Shown: positions 17,951-27,773 of the stretch, piece by piece
Layout of the letters: each line of letters opens with the position of its first letter
How positions within the stretch are numbered: the first letter of the stretch is position 1
Source of the DNA: Paraburkholderia phytofirmans PsJN
GTDB lineage: Bacteria; Pseudomonadota; Gammaproteobacteria; Burkholderiales; Burkholderiaceae
Assembly (NCBI RefSeq): GCF_000020125.1
Contig: NC_010681.1
Span: forward strand, 62,001 to 126,000
DNA: 64,000 nt
Direction of reading: 5' to 3'
The notes under the pieces: model-generated
The model's input: the letters and a program-made list of their open reading frames with translations, nothing else
Database searches by the model: none
What the model was told of the DNA's origin: nothing
Program-made: the position numbers and the translations under genes

Positions 17951-19129
17951 ATGCAAACGAAGCAAAGACTGACATCGACACAAAGGATGTTTAGCGCTAC
18001 CGCCGCCGCATATTTCTTTTTGGCAGCCTCGGCTGCAGCCTTTCAGAGTGCTGCCATGGCGGCAGATGAGGTGACGGTCACGGTCGGCGTAGCGGCGCCA
18101 CTGAGCGGAAATAACGCGGCCTACGGCAAGGATTTGTTAAACGGCGTGCAACTGGCCGTGGACAGTGCCAACGGAAAGAAGCTGACGATCGGTGGCAAAT
18201 CCGCTCACTTCGTCGTCCTGGCGCAGGACGACCAGGCTGATCCCAAGACCGCTGTCGAAGTCGCGCAGCTGCTCGCGGACAAGAAGGTCGCGGTGGTGAT
18301 TGGCCACGAAAATTCAGGAACGACGCTTCCGGCTTCCCGCATCTATGCCAACGCCGGAATTCCGATGATTACCCCATCCGCGACGAATCCGACCATTACC
18401 TCGCAGGGTTTCAGCAATGTTTTTAGCACCATCGCGACAGATGCCCAGAACGCCGGCAATGCTGGTAAATATGCGGTTGAAGTGACCAAGGCAAAGCGCA
18501 TCGCAGTCTTGGACGACCGCACGGCGTTCGGTCAGGGTGAGGCAGATGAATTCGTGAAGGCTGTGAAGGCTGCCAATGGGAATGTCGTCGATCGCGAATT
18601 CACGACTGACAAGGCGGTTGAATTCAGCGCTCAACTCACACATATCAAGAGCACCAATGCCGATCTCGTATTTGTGGCGACGCTGAATCCGCAGGCGGCG
18701 ATGATCGTCAAACGCATGAAGCAATTGGGAATCGCTGCCCAGTTTGTCGGCGGAGGTGGGGTCATGGAACCGACATTCCTTTCTCTGGCAGGGGGTTCCG
18801 CAGAGGGGGCCATGGCATGGGAGTATGGCGAACCGATCGCATCGCTTCCCGGTGGCGCGGCGTTCCAGTCGAACTACGAGAAGACTTTCCATACGCCGAT
18901 GCTGACGTATGCTCCATTTGCCTACGACGCCACATGGGCAGCAATTCACGCCATGCAGGCGGCAAACTCGCCAGACCCGACTCAATACCTGGCAAAACTG
19001 CATTCGCAAGCGGTCGACGGCATTACCGGTCCGATTGCGTTTAGCGACACCGGCGCGTTGAAGGATCCGTCGAGTACGCTCTACGAAGTAAAGAACGGAA
19101 AGTGGACGCCAATCACCACCAAACATTGA
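17951..19129 (+). CDS. HAAT-family ABC binding protein (LivJ-like), orphan
   Basis: This 392-residue precursor has a long signal peptide (hydrophobic core AAAYFFLAASAAAF, ending near AAMAA). The mature part matches branched-chain amino-acid binding proteins (GVAAPLSGNNAAYGKDLLNGVQ). AGAGGAGT precedes ATG 17951. No permease or ATPase follows, so it must use a transporter encoded elsewhere or be the remnant of a longer operon. It is presumably co-transcribed with the DUF1028 gene under LacI control. The ligand may be an amino acid, peptide or amide. Confidence 0.85.
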   Translation: MQTKQRLTSTQRMFSATAAAYFFLAASAAAFQSAAMAADEVTVTVGVAAPLSGNNAAYGKDLLNGVQLAVDSANGKKLTIGGKSAHFVVLAQDDQADPKTAVEVAQLLADKKVAVVIGHENSGTTLPASRIYANAGIPMITPSATNPTITSQGFSNVFSTIATDAQNAGNAGKYAVEVTKAKRIAVLDDRTAFGQGEADEFVKAVKAANGNVVDREFTTDKAVEFSAQLTHIKSTNADLVFVATLNPQAAMIVKRMKQLGIAAQFVGGGGVMEPTFLSLAGGSAEGAMAWEYGEPIASLPGGAAFQSNYEKTFHTPMLTYAPFAYDATWAAIHAMQAANSPDPTQYLAKLHSQAVDGITGPIAFSDTGALKDPSSTLYEVKNGKWTPITTKH

Positions 19130-19566
19130 TCGGTGGGTGAATGTCGACCGGGCTGCCGTTTCCGGCAGCGACGTTCTGGGCTGAGCAAACGCGGCCTGCG
19201 ACGGGCGCCAGCGGAATCCCTCGTCTACTGGCGCTTGTCGCGTGACGCCTGCTCAAGCACGACGCTTTGTCCGGTCGGGATCAGCCGATCGTGGCGACGC
19301 ACAAAGTCACACTGAAGTGAAACGCAGCAGAGCCGGTGAGGCATGGGTCAGAAGGGGGCGCTTGTCGCTGCCAGAATGCGGACCGTATCCCTGATACTCA
19401 TTCGGCAGATGGAGCGAGTGCAATCCCGATCACGTTTCACGCGTATCTATTCAGAACTACGCCGAAAATCATGTGCATCACACGCGACGGCGTCCTTGAG
19501 TTTTGCCGGGAAGATGCCTTCCTGTTCCTTTATTTTCAATGCGTCACGTTGCGCTTTGCCGACTAG
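19130..19566. other. Gap with a transposase-like remnant
   Basis: No intact gene. An inverted repeat GCGCCAG/CTGGCGC (about 19205-19234) lacks a T-run. From 19343 to about 19440 the DNA aligns, with many changes, to 38587-38690 (shared AGAATGC and ATATCCC-like blocks). Both may derive from the C-terminal part of an IS110-type transposase. Confidence 0.4.
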
Positions 19567-20532
19567 TTAGGTCAAGTTTGCGAGGGCGTCCATACCAGCC
19601 GTAACTCTCAGTGAACAGGCAGCGCCTGCCGCAATCAATACGGCGTCGATGATATCTCGATCGGTCCATCCCTGGCCACGTAACCTCGCGAAGTCGTCGG
19701 CAACACTTCGCGCCTTCGATGTGCCCACGGCAACGGCAAATTGAAGCAGGGCATCGTCGCGTTCGGTGCGACTTTGTTGAGTGCCGTTGACGTCATCCGG
19801 ATATTTTCTGGAGCCGAGGACCGCCTGCCTGATATCAAGTCTTAACTGGGTCGAGATGCCAGAGTTCTGACGCAGCAATTGTGCGGTCACTGCGTTCAAC
19901 CATGCCATCGTAGCGTCAAGGGGACTGGTGATGCCCGGCCAGTCACTGGGCAGGCCGTCCAGTCTCTGGGTTGGATGGCTACCTGTGGCATTGATCAATG
20001 ATTCAACGTCTTTGCGAACTTGTAGATAGCCAAATTGCGCAAGACTTTTTCCTGCGATAACGTGCATCGCGTCCGGCGATATGGCGCCAAGTCCGTCAAT
20101 GACCCGGTTCATAAATGCGGTGAAGGCCGTCACCCGAACGACGTCTTCGCGAGCCGAAGCGGGATGGTTCGATAGCACAGGAGCAGTCAAGGACATGGAG
20201 TCGCGCTCAAGTGCGTGAAGAGACGATGCAAAAGCAAGCCGCTCACGCGTTTCGGCGGGAAGATCTGCAGCGCCGATACGATCCCTCGGAACGCTGAATA
20301 CGGACTCCGGTATGCCCAGTCCGATTGCACAGTGTCGATGAGAGAATGCGCAAAAATGGCAGCCGTCGAGTCCCGACGTGTAGGAATAAATCAGTTCGCG
20401 CTCCCCCGGGGACAGAGAGGACGGCCCTCTCATCAGGTGCTGAAAGCAGTCAATGATCGGCAGGGCGAGATCGGGAATTTTCAGGAAAATCTGACGGAGA
20501 TTTAATTGATCGCCCAACTTCATGTCGTTCAT
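19567..20532 (-). CDS. AhpD-like double-domain protein (carboxymuconolactone decarboxylase fold)
   Basis: The protein has about 321 residues. The first half carries the AhpD redox motif Cys-x-x-Cys followed by His (SGLDGCHFCAFSHRHC). The second half repeats the helical fold (AVGTSKARSVADDFARL) without cysteines. Such twin proteins are annotated as peroxidase-related enzymes. GGAGAAGGA overlaps ATG 20532 (MNDMKLGD); ATG 20523 is equally plausible. It stands alone on the minus strand between two gene-poor stretches, so its partner process is not evident. A role in peroxide or thiol chemistry is inferred from the motif only. Confidence 0.75.
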   Translation of the reverse strand: MNDMKLGDQLNLRQIFLKIPDLALPIIDCFQHLMRGPSSLSPGERELIYSYTSGLDGCHFCAFSHRHCAIGLGIPESVFSVPRDRIGAADLPAETRERLAFASSLHALERDSMSLTAPVLSNHPASAREDVVRVTAFTAFMNRVIDGLGAISPDAMHVIAGKSLAQFGYLQVRKDVESLINATGSHPTQRLDGLPSDWPGITSPLDATMAWLNAVTAQLLRQNSGISTQLRLDIRQAVLGSRKYPDDVNGTQQSRTERDDALLQFAVAVGTSKARSVADDFARLRGQGWTDRDIIDAVLIAAGAACSLRVTAGMDALANLT

Positions 20533-21503
20533 TCCTTCTCCATGGATATGTTGATCGAGATGAGTGCGCAAGGCCAAAACTCATACGACAGCAGAGGGCA
20601 TTGTTGAACGACAGTCGGTCGCGGCTTCAGCCGTTCATCTGCCGTGAAGCATGGACGCGATCGCAGTGCCCTGCCGGAGCCTTGTCGATGAGAGGCAACA
20701 GATGTCGCGAACTCATCACTTTATAGCCGTCCGGTTTTCAGTCGGGTTGCAGGAATAGGGACCACGATCTAGGCAAAGCGACTTTTGCGGTAGCTATTTG
20801 CACGAGACAGGCGATTTCATCTGCTGCCGCAGGAGGGTGAGTACTGACCAGCGTACTGTTGCCGGGGGGGCGGGTTGGGCGATGGAAGTGGACGGGTGTC
20901 CCTGAAATTTGCGGGATCCTTTGTGGTCGCATATTGATATCGATGCCGCGGTGCGGTTCCGATTCCTGTTTGGGGCGGAAATGGCCTTTTCATGCTCCCG
21001 TATCTTCATGGGAGCGCCGGGATTCGTTGATTACACGGCGTATCGGTCGATTTGTCAGGCCGCTTACCGGTTGCATGCCTCGAGCAACAACGCGTTGCGC
21101 CGGTCGGGCACCCATGTTCCGTCGTCGTGCGGCTTGCTCCTTTGCCGCTAGCGAAGGGAACAACCTCAAAACGCAGGGGCAGTTCCGCACGGTCAGCCAG
21201 TCCCTCCATGCGGACGACGAGGTTTGAATCAGATTTCTCCCGATCTTCTGTCCGGCGCTGCCCCGGCTGGCGTGACCCTGCGTAGTTCAGGCCGCTCTGC
21301 CGAGCCAACCCGGTGCAACGCTGCGTGCGCGAGAGCGAGCCGGTCCGTGTCGGCTGGCGCACCGCGGTGCCAGTGCCTGGCAAGCTACAGAGAATGTTGC
21401 CGGGCAATGGCCGATCACCTGGCCCGTACATAGGGATCTTCCCAGTACCGTCGCGGAATTTAGCAATTTACATTACACGCATATTGTAAATGAGGGGTCG
21501 CGA
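20533..21503. other. Gene-poor stretch of about 970 bases
   Basis: Short open frames on both strands (for example 21006-21431 minus) show no family resemblance and biased, low-complexity composition typical of shadow frames. I see nothing that I can support as a gene, RNA or mobile element. The A+T-rich part around 21450-21500 probably carries the promoter of the V4R gene. Confidence 0.5.
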
Positions 21504-22052
21504 ATGACTAAACTTCCCGTGCCGGTGGATATAGATAACGAATCGGGAGCCTGGATGTCGGAGGGGCAACCGATGATTCTGATCCCCAGGCGTTTCTGGG
21601 TGTTTGTTCAGAAACAGGCCGAGGAGCAGTTTGGCCTCGTCGCGACGGCCGAGCTCTTCAACCACGCAACCCGGAAGGGCACGCGCGTCTGGTGCGAGCA
21701 GGAAGAGCTTCGGTCAGGGGCATGTCGGGAAGAAGTGCTGAAACGATATTTCGACAGGGTTTCGGCCCGGGGTATGGGGCGATTCGCCATCAAGTCCATC
21801 GACGTCGATACGGGCCACCTTGCCGTTGAACTTCACAATTCGATCTACGTTGCCGAGTACGGCAACGTAGGAAGGTGTGTTTGCTATCCGTTTGCCTCCG
21901 CAGTGGCGGGTGCGGTGGAGTATCTGGCGGGCGGGTCTACCCTTTCGGGTGCGCAGATATCGGGCCAGGAAGTATGCTGCGAAGCGAATGGACATAGCCA
22001 TTGTTTATTCGAAGCAGGGCCAGGAAAAAATTTGGAACATTCAATCGGCTAA
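21504..22052 (+). CDS. V4R domain protein
   Basis: In this 182-residue protein the C-terminal half has the V4R pattern: a loop with EYGNVGRCVCYPFASAVAGA and a terminal GQEVCCEANGHSHCLFEAG holding the conserved cysteines. V4R domains bind small hydrophobic ligands or metals and occur in activators of aromatic degradation and in bacteriochlorophyll synthesis. Here there is no DNA-binding or ATPase domain. It precedes an M19-like dipeptidase gene by 48 bases and probably shares its transcript. The function is unknown. Confidence 0.7.
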   Translation: MTKLPVPVDIDNESGAWMSEGQPMILIPRRFWVFVQKQAEEQFGLVATAELFNHATRKGTRVWCEQEELRSGACREEVLKRYFDRVSARGMGRFAIKSIDVDTGHLAVELHNSIYVAEYGNVGRCVCYPFASAVAGAVEYLAGGSTLSGAQISGQEVCCEANGHSHCLFEAGPGKNLEHSIG

Positions 22053-22100
22053 CTGCCGCTCGTGTCCAGCTTGTCTCCATTTTTAACTTAGGAGTACGAT

Positions 22101-23099
22101 GTGTCTAACTTGGATAAGGGGTCTAAAATTGTTCGGGAAAGTATCGTTTGCGACATGACTTTCCCATTTTTTGCTCCAGGAGACCCCGTCAGGCGACTTG
22201 CGCTCCCGGGACTTCTCCGCAATGCAGGCCTTACCTACGTATCCTTCACGGTAGTGGATGACGAACCTGATGTTGCGAAGGCGTTCACGGCTCTCGCTGA
22301 ATGCAGGCGATTCTTCCAGAATCAGGCCGACGTGTGCGTGCTGGTCGAAACTGCGGAAGATATTGTCCTCGCCAAACGCGCGGGAAAATTGGGAGTCGGC
22401 TTTCATTTCCAAGGTACGTTGCCAATAGGTCGCAACCTGGATCTTATCGAAGCCTATTACAAACTGGGCATTCGTCACATGCTGCTGGCATATAACCAGA
22501 AAAACTTCGTTGCGGACGGCTGTCACGAGATGGGTCAAGGTGGCCTGAGCCGTTTTGGTCGAATGGTTATCGACGAAATGAATCGGGTTGGCATGTTCGT
22601 CGACGTCGCGCATACGGGTTACCAGGCAAGCATGGAAGCGATCGAACATTCGAATCGTCCCGTGATATGCAGTCACGGAAATATCTGGGAATTGCACAAT
22701 CATCCGCGTTGCTATCGCGACGATCAGATCAGGGCGATCGCACGGAGCGGTGGCGTCTTCGGCCTTACCGGGATGAGCATTTTCACGGGCGATGATGAGG
22801 CAAGTGCTGCCGGCTTCGCAAGGCAGATTGATTATGTTGTCCAGCTTGCGGGAATCGAGTCCGTTGGTTTCGGTCTGGACTATGTGTTCGACCTGCCTGC
22901 GATTACGGCGTTGGCAGCGAAGAACGCCACGCATTGGCCGAAGGATGGAGGTTATACACGGCAGGATATCAAACAGCTCGAGCCTACGTCATTGAATGAC
23001 GTCGCTGATGAACTGCTGACGATGGGCTACTCTGATTCGGACCTACGTCTGGTGTTCGGAGGAAACTGGTTGCGACTGATGCGGACCGTATGGAAATAA
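22101..23099 (+). CDS. M19 (renal dipeptidase) family protein with altered metal site
   Basis: In this 332-residue TIM-barrel protein, AGGAG six bases before GTG 22101 fixes the start. The later metal ligands are visible: His in DVAHTG, His in VICSHGN and Asp in GFGLDYVF. The usual N-terminal His-x-Asp is IVCDMTFP, and the bridging Glu is replaced by Gln (HFQGTLPIG). I recall a COG2355 subfamily that shares the Gln. It may bind one metal or have another substrate than dipeptides. It is paired with a V4R protein and faces a TetR regulator. Confidence 0.75.
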   Translation: MSNLDKGSKIVRESIVCDMTFPFFAPGDPVRRLALPGLLRNAGLTYVSFTVVDDEPDVAKAFTALAECRRFFQNQADVCVLVETAEDIVLAKRAGKLGVGFHFQGTLPIGRNLDLIEAYYKLGIRHMLLAYNQKNFVADGCHEMGQGGLSRFGRMVIDEMNRVGMFVDVAHTGYQASMEAIEHSNRPVICSHGNIWELHNHPRCYRDDQIRAIARSGGVFGLTGMSIFTGDDEASAAGFARQIDYVVQLAGIESVGFGLDYVFDLPAITALAAKNATHWPKDGGYTRQDIKQLEPTSLNDVADELLTMGYSDSDLRLVFGGNWLRLMRTVWK

Positions 23100-23115
23100 A
23101 TGTGTTTTGCCCGGG

Positions 23116-23775
23116 CTATGCGCCCTCGTCAGTATGACCGGTGGCAACTCGGCTAATTGACTCCGCAAGGGCGTTCAGCTGGTCGAGATTTTTGTCGGAT
23201 GCGTCACCGAACCAGGCGAGGAAGGCTATACCACGCAGACTTGAGAAAACCAACCTCGCGAAGCCGGTTGGGTCAGGGATGCAGGCCTCCAGTTCGGGGA
23301 AGGAGAGCAGGAAGCGAGTGGTCATTTCCTTGTCCCACTCGAGCCGCACTTCATTTAGCCTCACGCGCAACGCTTCCGACGCATGCACCCCGAAGTGAAG
23401 ATGCCACGAAGCGAGGTAACGCTCCGTTCCGTAGATTGACTGCCAGGCCCGCTCGACAAAAGCGTAAGCCCGTTGTCTGACAGGCAGAGTAACGCTGGGC
23501 CAAATGTCACCGTCTGGCTTCGACTCTTCGAAGATGAGGTCAATGATTCGGGTGATGAGAATATCCTTTGACCCGTAGTGATGCTGAAGTGCACCGGCTG
23601 ATACTCCCGCCTCCCGTGCAATCTCCGTCATTGTGGCCTTCTGGAGACCATGTGCCTGGATGACGCGAAGTGCAGCATCCAGGATTTTCCGTTGCGTCTC
23701 CTCGCTGCGCGAGGCGTGAGAGCGACGAACGTGCGCAAGTGACGGTCGACTATTTTGCTGCTCGCGGGTAGACAT
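23116..23775 (-). CDS. TetR-family regulator
   Basis: The protein has 219 residues. The N-terminal helix-turn-helix reads SEETQRKILDAALRVIQAHG, KATMTEIAREAGVSAGALQHHYGSKD (about 23-70), and the C-terminal helical ligand domain resembles BetI/AcrR-type regulators. It lies convergent to the dipeptidase gene and divergent from an MHS transporter, whose expression it probably controls from the 130-base space between them. The effector is unknown. Confidence 0.9.
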   Translation of the reverse strand: MSTREQQNSRPSLAHVRRSHASRSEETQRKILDAALRVIQAHGLQKATMTEIAREAGVSAGALQHHYGSKDILITRIIDLIFEESKPDGDIWPSVTLPVRQRAYAFVERAWQSIYGTERYLASWHLHFGVHASEALRVRLNEVRLEWDKEMTTRFLLSFPELEACIPDPTGFARLVFSSLRGIAFLAWFGDASDKNLDQLNALAESISRVATGHTDEGA

Positions 23776-23908
23776 TTACAGTGATACCTGAAGAGGACGG
23801 TGCCTGAGTGATTTTATCAGGCATCGCGATGCTACAACGCCTTCTTACCAACAGCCCTTGATGGACGAGGGCGAACAAGGCAGTTGAATACTCTGAATGA
23901 GGACAGTC

Positions 23909-25195
23909 ATGGCAGTTGTCGAGGCTAATCGCATATCACCGAAGAACAGTACAACCCGCGCGGTCCTGGCAACTGTCATCGGTAACGCACTTGAATGGTA
24001 CGACTTCATCATCTACGGCTTCTTCGCGCTGGCGATCTCATCGCACTTCTTCGGAGGCAGTCCTGATGAGACGTTGCTTGCGACCTACGCGACGTTTGCC
24101 CTGTCGTTTATCGTTCGCCCGATCGGTGGAATCTTGCTTGGGATGCTCGGTGACCGCGTGGGCCGGCGCTTCACCATGCTGTTGATCATGGCGTCGATGA
24201 CCATGTCCATGCTCTTGATGGTAGCGACACCGACGTATAAAGCAATAGGCTTTGTAGCTACGCTAGTCGTCATCGTCGCGCGACTGCTTCAATCAGTTTC
24301 TGCGGGAGGGGAATTCTCGAGCGCCGCGACATATCTCCTGGAATCTGTCCCGGCTGAGAGACGGGGTTTTTTCAGCGGCCTGTACAGTGCTGGCACCCAG
24401 ATCGCGACAATCCTTGCAGCACTGTCGGGGCTGTTTATCTCCTACGTCCTGTCGGACGCATCGCGAGACTCCTGGGGGTGGCGTATTCCTTTCGCAGTCG
24501 GATTATTGATCGCCCCGGTTGGGCTCTATATCCGACGCCATCTTCCGGAGACGGAGGCCTTCTCGAAATCACAAGCCTCCCGGGTCAAAGGCGGCTTCAA
24601 GACGCTGTTTGAGCGGCCGGGGACATTGGTGTTGGCGCTCCTTCTCGCGGGGGCGATCAACTCGGGTGCATATATCCTGCTGGCCTACGCACCGACTTAT
24701 GTTGTGAAGGTACTGGATCTACCGATGTATGTCTCCTTTTCAGCCCTTCTCGTGAGTGGTGGCATAGGGGCAATTGCGACACCGCTGTTTGGTGCACTTG
24801 CTGACCGGGTCGGGGCATACCGGCAATTGCTCGTTGCACTCTTCATCATGGTTGTTACGGTCGCTCCTCTCTATTCCTGGATGAACACCGAACCGACAAT
24901 GACGAAGCTCTTACTATGTTCCGGCTTCTTCTCCATCATCTATGCTGCGAGTGTTGCAGTCGTTCCGAACGTGATGGCCTACCTGTTTCCCGCCGAATTA
25001 CGGGCCGCCGGAATGGCACTTACATACAATGTAAGTGCCGCAATCTTCGGCGGGGCCTCCCTGTATTTTGTGACTCTCCTTATCGGAGTTTTCCGTACAC
25101 CGCTTGTTCCGGCCTTCTATGTGCTAACGGTTTTCGCTTCAACATTCCTTGCAGTGCTTATTGGCCACAGTCGCATTGGCCGGTTCCGCGCGTAA
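23909..25195 (+). CDS. MFS transporter, metabolite:H+ symporter (MHS) family
   Basis: The protein has 428 residues and 12 predicted membrane segments. The MHS signatures are present: GNALEWYDFIIYGFFA near the N terminus, GRRFTMLL (loop 2-3), ARLLQSVSAGGEFSSA, and RRHLPETEAF after segment six. GAGGA precedes ATG 23909; ATG 23897 is upstream without a site. Relatives carry dicarboxylates, aromatic acids, betaine or shikimate by proton symport. Control by the adjacent TetR regulator is likely. The substrate is not deducible. Confidence 0.9.
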   Translation: MAVVEANRISPKNSTTRAVLATVIGNALEWYDFIIYGFFALAISSHFFGGSPDETLLATYATFALSFIVRPIGGILLGMLGDRVGRRFTMLLIMASMTMSMLLMVATPTYKAIGFVATLVVIVARLLQSVSAGGEFSSAATYLLESVPAERRGFFSGLYSAGTQIATILAALSGLFISYVLSDASRDSWGWRIPFAVGLLIAPVGLYIRRHLPETEAFSKSQASRVKGGFKTLFERPGTLVLALLLAGAINSGAYILLAYAPTYVVKVLDLPMYVSFSALLVSGGIGAIATPLFGALADRVGAYRQLLVALFIMVVTVAPLYSWMNTEPTMTKLLLCSGFFSIIYAASVAVVPNVMAYLFPAELRAAGMALTYNVSAAIFGGASLYFVTLLIGVFRTPLVPAFYVLTVFASTFLAVLIGHSRIGRFRA

Positions 25196-25468
25196 GCCGA
25201 GGCGGTACTAAGAACCCTTAAAAAAATGAAGGAAGGGGCTGTTTGGGTCTACCCACCTGGACAGGAAGAAATCTGCGCAAAATACCCGCTCCCGCCTGTT
25301 GACTCGTACCAGCCCGTAAGTTTTCATCGTCGCGCCTGATCCGCTGCCCGTTGCCCAAACACCGGATTGACAAAGCGTTCGGCAGGGACTTCAAACCAAT
25401 GATTTGATGAACTTTCGATTCGCCCGTTATCATTCTTCGTTCGAACGCACTCGGAATAAAAGAAGAAC

Positions 25469-26155
25469 ATGGGCAAGAACAAATACATCCGCTTCAAATG
25501 GCAGGTGGCACGAATCTGGTCCGTGCATCGCTGCAAGGTGCAGTTCAGTATCGCGCTCAGTTTTGTGATCGGAACGGCTCTTTGGGGCTTCGTCATCGGC
25601 GCCCCTTATCAGGGCGCAGCATTTGCGTGGGTTGCGCCCGCAATGACCCTGGGCAGTGTCCTCATATTCGGGAGCTTCGGCGCGTTCGTTGTCTCCGCAT
25701 GGAGTGTTTTTCATTTTGGCCAACACGCGATGAGCATACAGTGTCGGGTCCATGGAGGAGGACGGCTTTCGATCCACTGGAGCCCGGGGCCGACCTGGTC
25801 ATGCTCCGGGAGATCGCGGCCGCCGCGGATTCCGTATCGAGCGCTCTTTGAAGAGACCTCGACGTGGATCGCAGTGGCGCGTGACTACGGATTTTGCGAG
25901 ATCGAACTTAACTCGCCGCTTTGCCTCAAGCAGCCCAAGAACGGCCCGATCATATTGCGCCCGGAATGGACACAGATTATGAATGCAATGGCTGTGCGCG
26001 TCGACGCAGTAGGTTTGCAATTCGTCGCTGTCGCGCCGATGGGGGCGTTCAACAGCTGGTTTTATGGATTTTGGTGGCCGGGCGTGCAGCGCCCCGAGTT
26101 CCCGGGGAAGCCAGGGCACCTGGCGACGGGCGGGTACACCCTCCTCGTCAATTGA
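25469..26155 (+). CDS. Hypothetical membrane protein
   Basis: The protein has 228 residues. Two hydrophobic segments near residues 24-45 and 52-80 follow a basic N terminus (MGKNKYIRFKWQ), so the long C-terminal part should lie on one side of the membrane. AGAAG precedes the ATG at a usual distance, and codon use suits the region. I recognise no family. It could be a lone cargo gene; neither neighbour suggests a role. Confidence 0.55.
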   Translation: MGKNKYIRFKWQVARIWSVHRCKVQFSIALSFVIGTALWGFVIGAPYQGAAFAWVAPAMTLGSVLIFGSFGAFVVSAWSVFHFGQHAMSIQCRVHGGGRLSIHWSPGPTWSCSGRSRPPRIPYRALFEETSTWIAVARDYGFCEIELNSPLCLKQPKNGPIILRPEWTQIMNAMAVRVDAVGLQFVAVAPMGAFNSWFYGFWWPGVQRPEFPGKPGHLATGGYTLLVN

Positions 26156-27773
26156 CAAGGGCGACGGGCTGACCAGGAAGAGGCAAGCGGTTAGGCGGGG
26201 ACCTAGTCCTCCGTCGTCCCAAGAGGGCGGCGGGCTGGCCGCCGGTGGTGCGAGTAAATCGAAGTCCAACTGCTTGAGTGGAGTGAGGTCGCGTGCGCGT
26301 CTGGCTGCGGTCGCATCGACATGGTGTCGCCGCTTTTCGTCGGCCGTGAAGCGCCAGGAGGATGGCCTCGTCGTCGTGCGTCGGTCAAAGGGGGCATGCA
26401 GAAAGCGGACGGGTCGGGAGTCGCTCGTGTCGAAGTACGGCGGCTGTGTGAGGCCATGAGTCTCCTGAAGAGTATCCTCACCATCGCTGATGGCGGCACA
26501 GTCCTCGTGCCATCATGGGGGTTACCAGATTGCATGGTCGGGACTCCGGATTCATACCAAGGCGATCGCGTGTAGCGGGCTGATCGTGTTTGGCCCCAGC
26601 ACTCGGCGGTCGAGCGGTCGCGCATTTCGCAGGCCTGCATTTTGGCAGATCGATCGGCGAATCCGGCAGGTCGCCTTCCCCCGAAATGGATTCGGATGCG
26701 ATCTTAACGGCTACAGCGGATCAATCAGATAACTATGGGCGTCTGTACTATCCCTTCTCGTTGCGAAACAGCCGGCGTTCATCGATGATGAGGTTCGCCC
26801 GCGCGGACCTGCCCACTCTTGAGCCTGCACCTTGTCGCGCTCCTTCCCCTTGATGCGCTCAACAAAGCCGCTTGATGCTGTGAGGACCGGCCCGGACTCG
26901 CCGGGACAGCAGTCGCGCGCGACGAGCAACATGATCGCGACGACGGGCGTTCAGTGCGGTGACCTGACAGATACAGATTGGGCGCAAGGTTGATCGGGAG
27001 AAACCTCTGTAGCGGTCACACGCCGCGCCCGTAAGGTCGGGCGTGTGCAACCGTTCGCCAGGAGGAAAATCCTGGCGACATCCCAGGCAAGCTGCGTAGA
27101 ACGGGCATGTGAATGTAACTGCGGCGACCCCGTAGGCTCCATTCGTCGTTCCCGGGTATCTGGTCTCGGCATTCAGCCTGTTCCGTACATAGCCGGCTCG
27201 CCTGCCACCATCCGCCTGCAACTATCCTTCATCGACCCTTCACCTTTCCCAGGTTCGGGGATGCGGATGATCGGCTCACCGATGTGGCGCTTCTTCATCG
27301 AATTCTCCTTGCCACTACGATAAGACGCACCTGCGTCATTACAGAATTCCTTCACAGATCTGGCGAAATCGCTATGGGGCTGCCGTGGCAGATAAGGGGG
27401 AGCCGTTTCGGCTTGGATATGTATAGACCACCTGACGTCTGTCAGAAACCGGTCAGCGAAGCGAGTGGAGGGGCGCGAGGAGAGGCGAGTATCGAGGCGG
27501 CAATTCGGCAGAGCACGCGCACAGGTCGTCACGGTAGGGCGGTCATAGGGAAGCGATCCTAAATTAAAGGAAAACGGTTCTATGGTTTTTGGATCGGTTG
27601 TCACGCGTGACGGCCGTTTCTAATCTGTTCTCCGACACCCACCTTGTTGCTGGCTGCCGCCCCTCCTGGACCTTCGCGGCATATGGCAACAGACGAAATA
27701 GAACGCATCAGCCTCCAAACTCTGCTTTGCCGACAACCTGAAGTACACGAACGAGCCAATAAGGGGAAGAGTC
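26156..27773. other. 1.6-kb gene-poor stretch with an IS remnant
   Basis: No intact gene is supported. A decayed IS3-type OrfA start lies at 27173-27298 (minus). A perfect hairpin GCCAGGA/TCCTGGC occurs near 27058-27077 next to a CGCCCG/CGGGCG pair, perhaps an old element end or terminator. The remaining open frames are short shadows. The porin promoter must lie close to 27773 but I could not define it. Confidence 0.5.
27173..27298 (-). pseudogene. Remnant of IS3-family OrfA
   Basis: GGAG and an ATG at 27298 open a frame beginning MKKRHIGEPIIRIPE and GEGSMKDSCRR. This follows the pattern of IS3-type OrfA proteins, which begin MKKR-x-x-EQII-x-x-LRE and continue with a helix-turn-helix. The frame then degenerates and stops at 27173. 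Assigned from this N-terminal pattern only. Confidence 0.55.

Noticed and set aside
26203..26640. A possible 145-residue minus-strand protein in the 1.6-kb gap
   Set aside because: No homology recognised, biased composition and several equally long frames overlap it; I treat the gap as remnant DNA.
27043..27080. Adjacent hairpins (CGCCCG/CGGGCG and GCCAGGA/TCCTGGC) considered as an attachment site or CRISPR repeat
   Set aside because: They are single, not repeated elsewhere in the window and not next to an integrase or cas gene.
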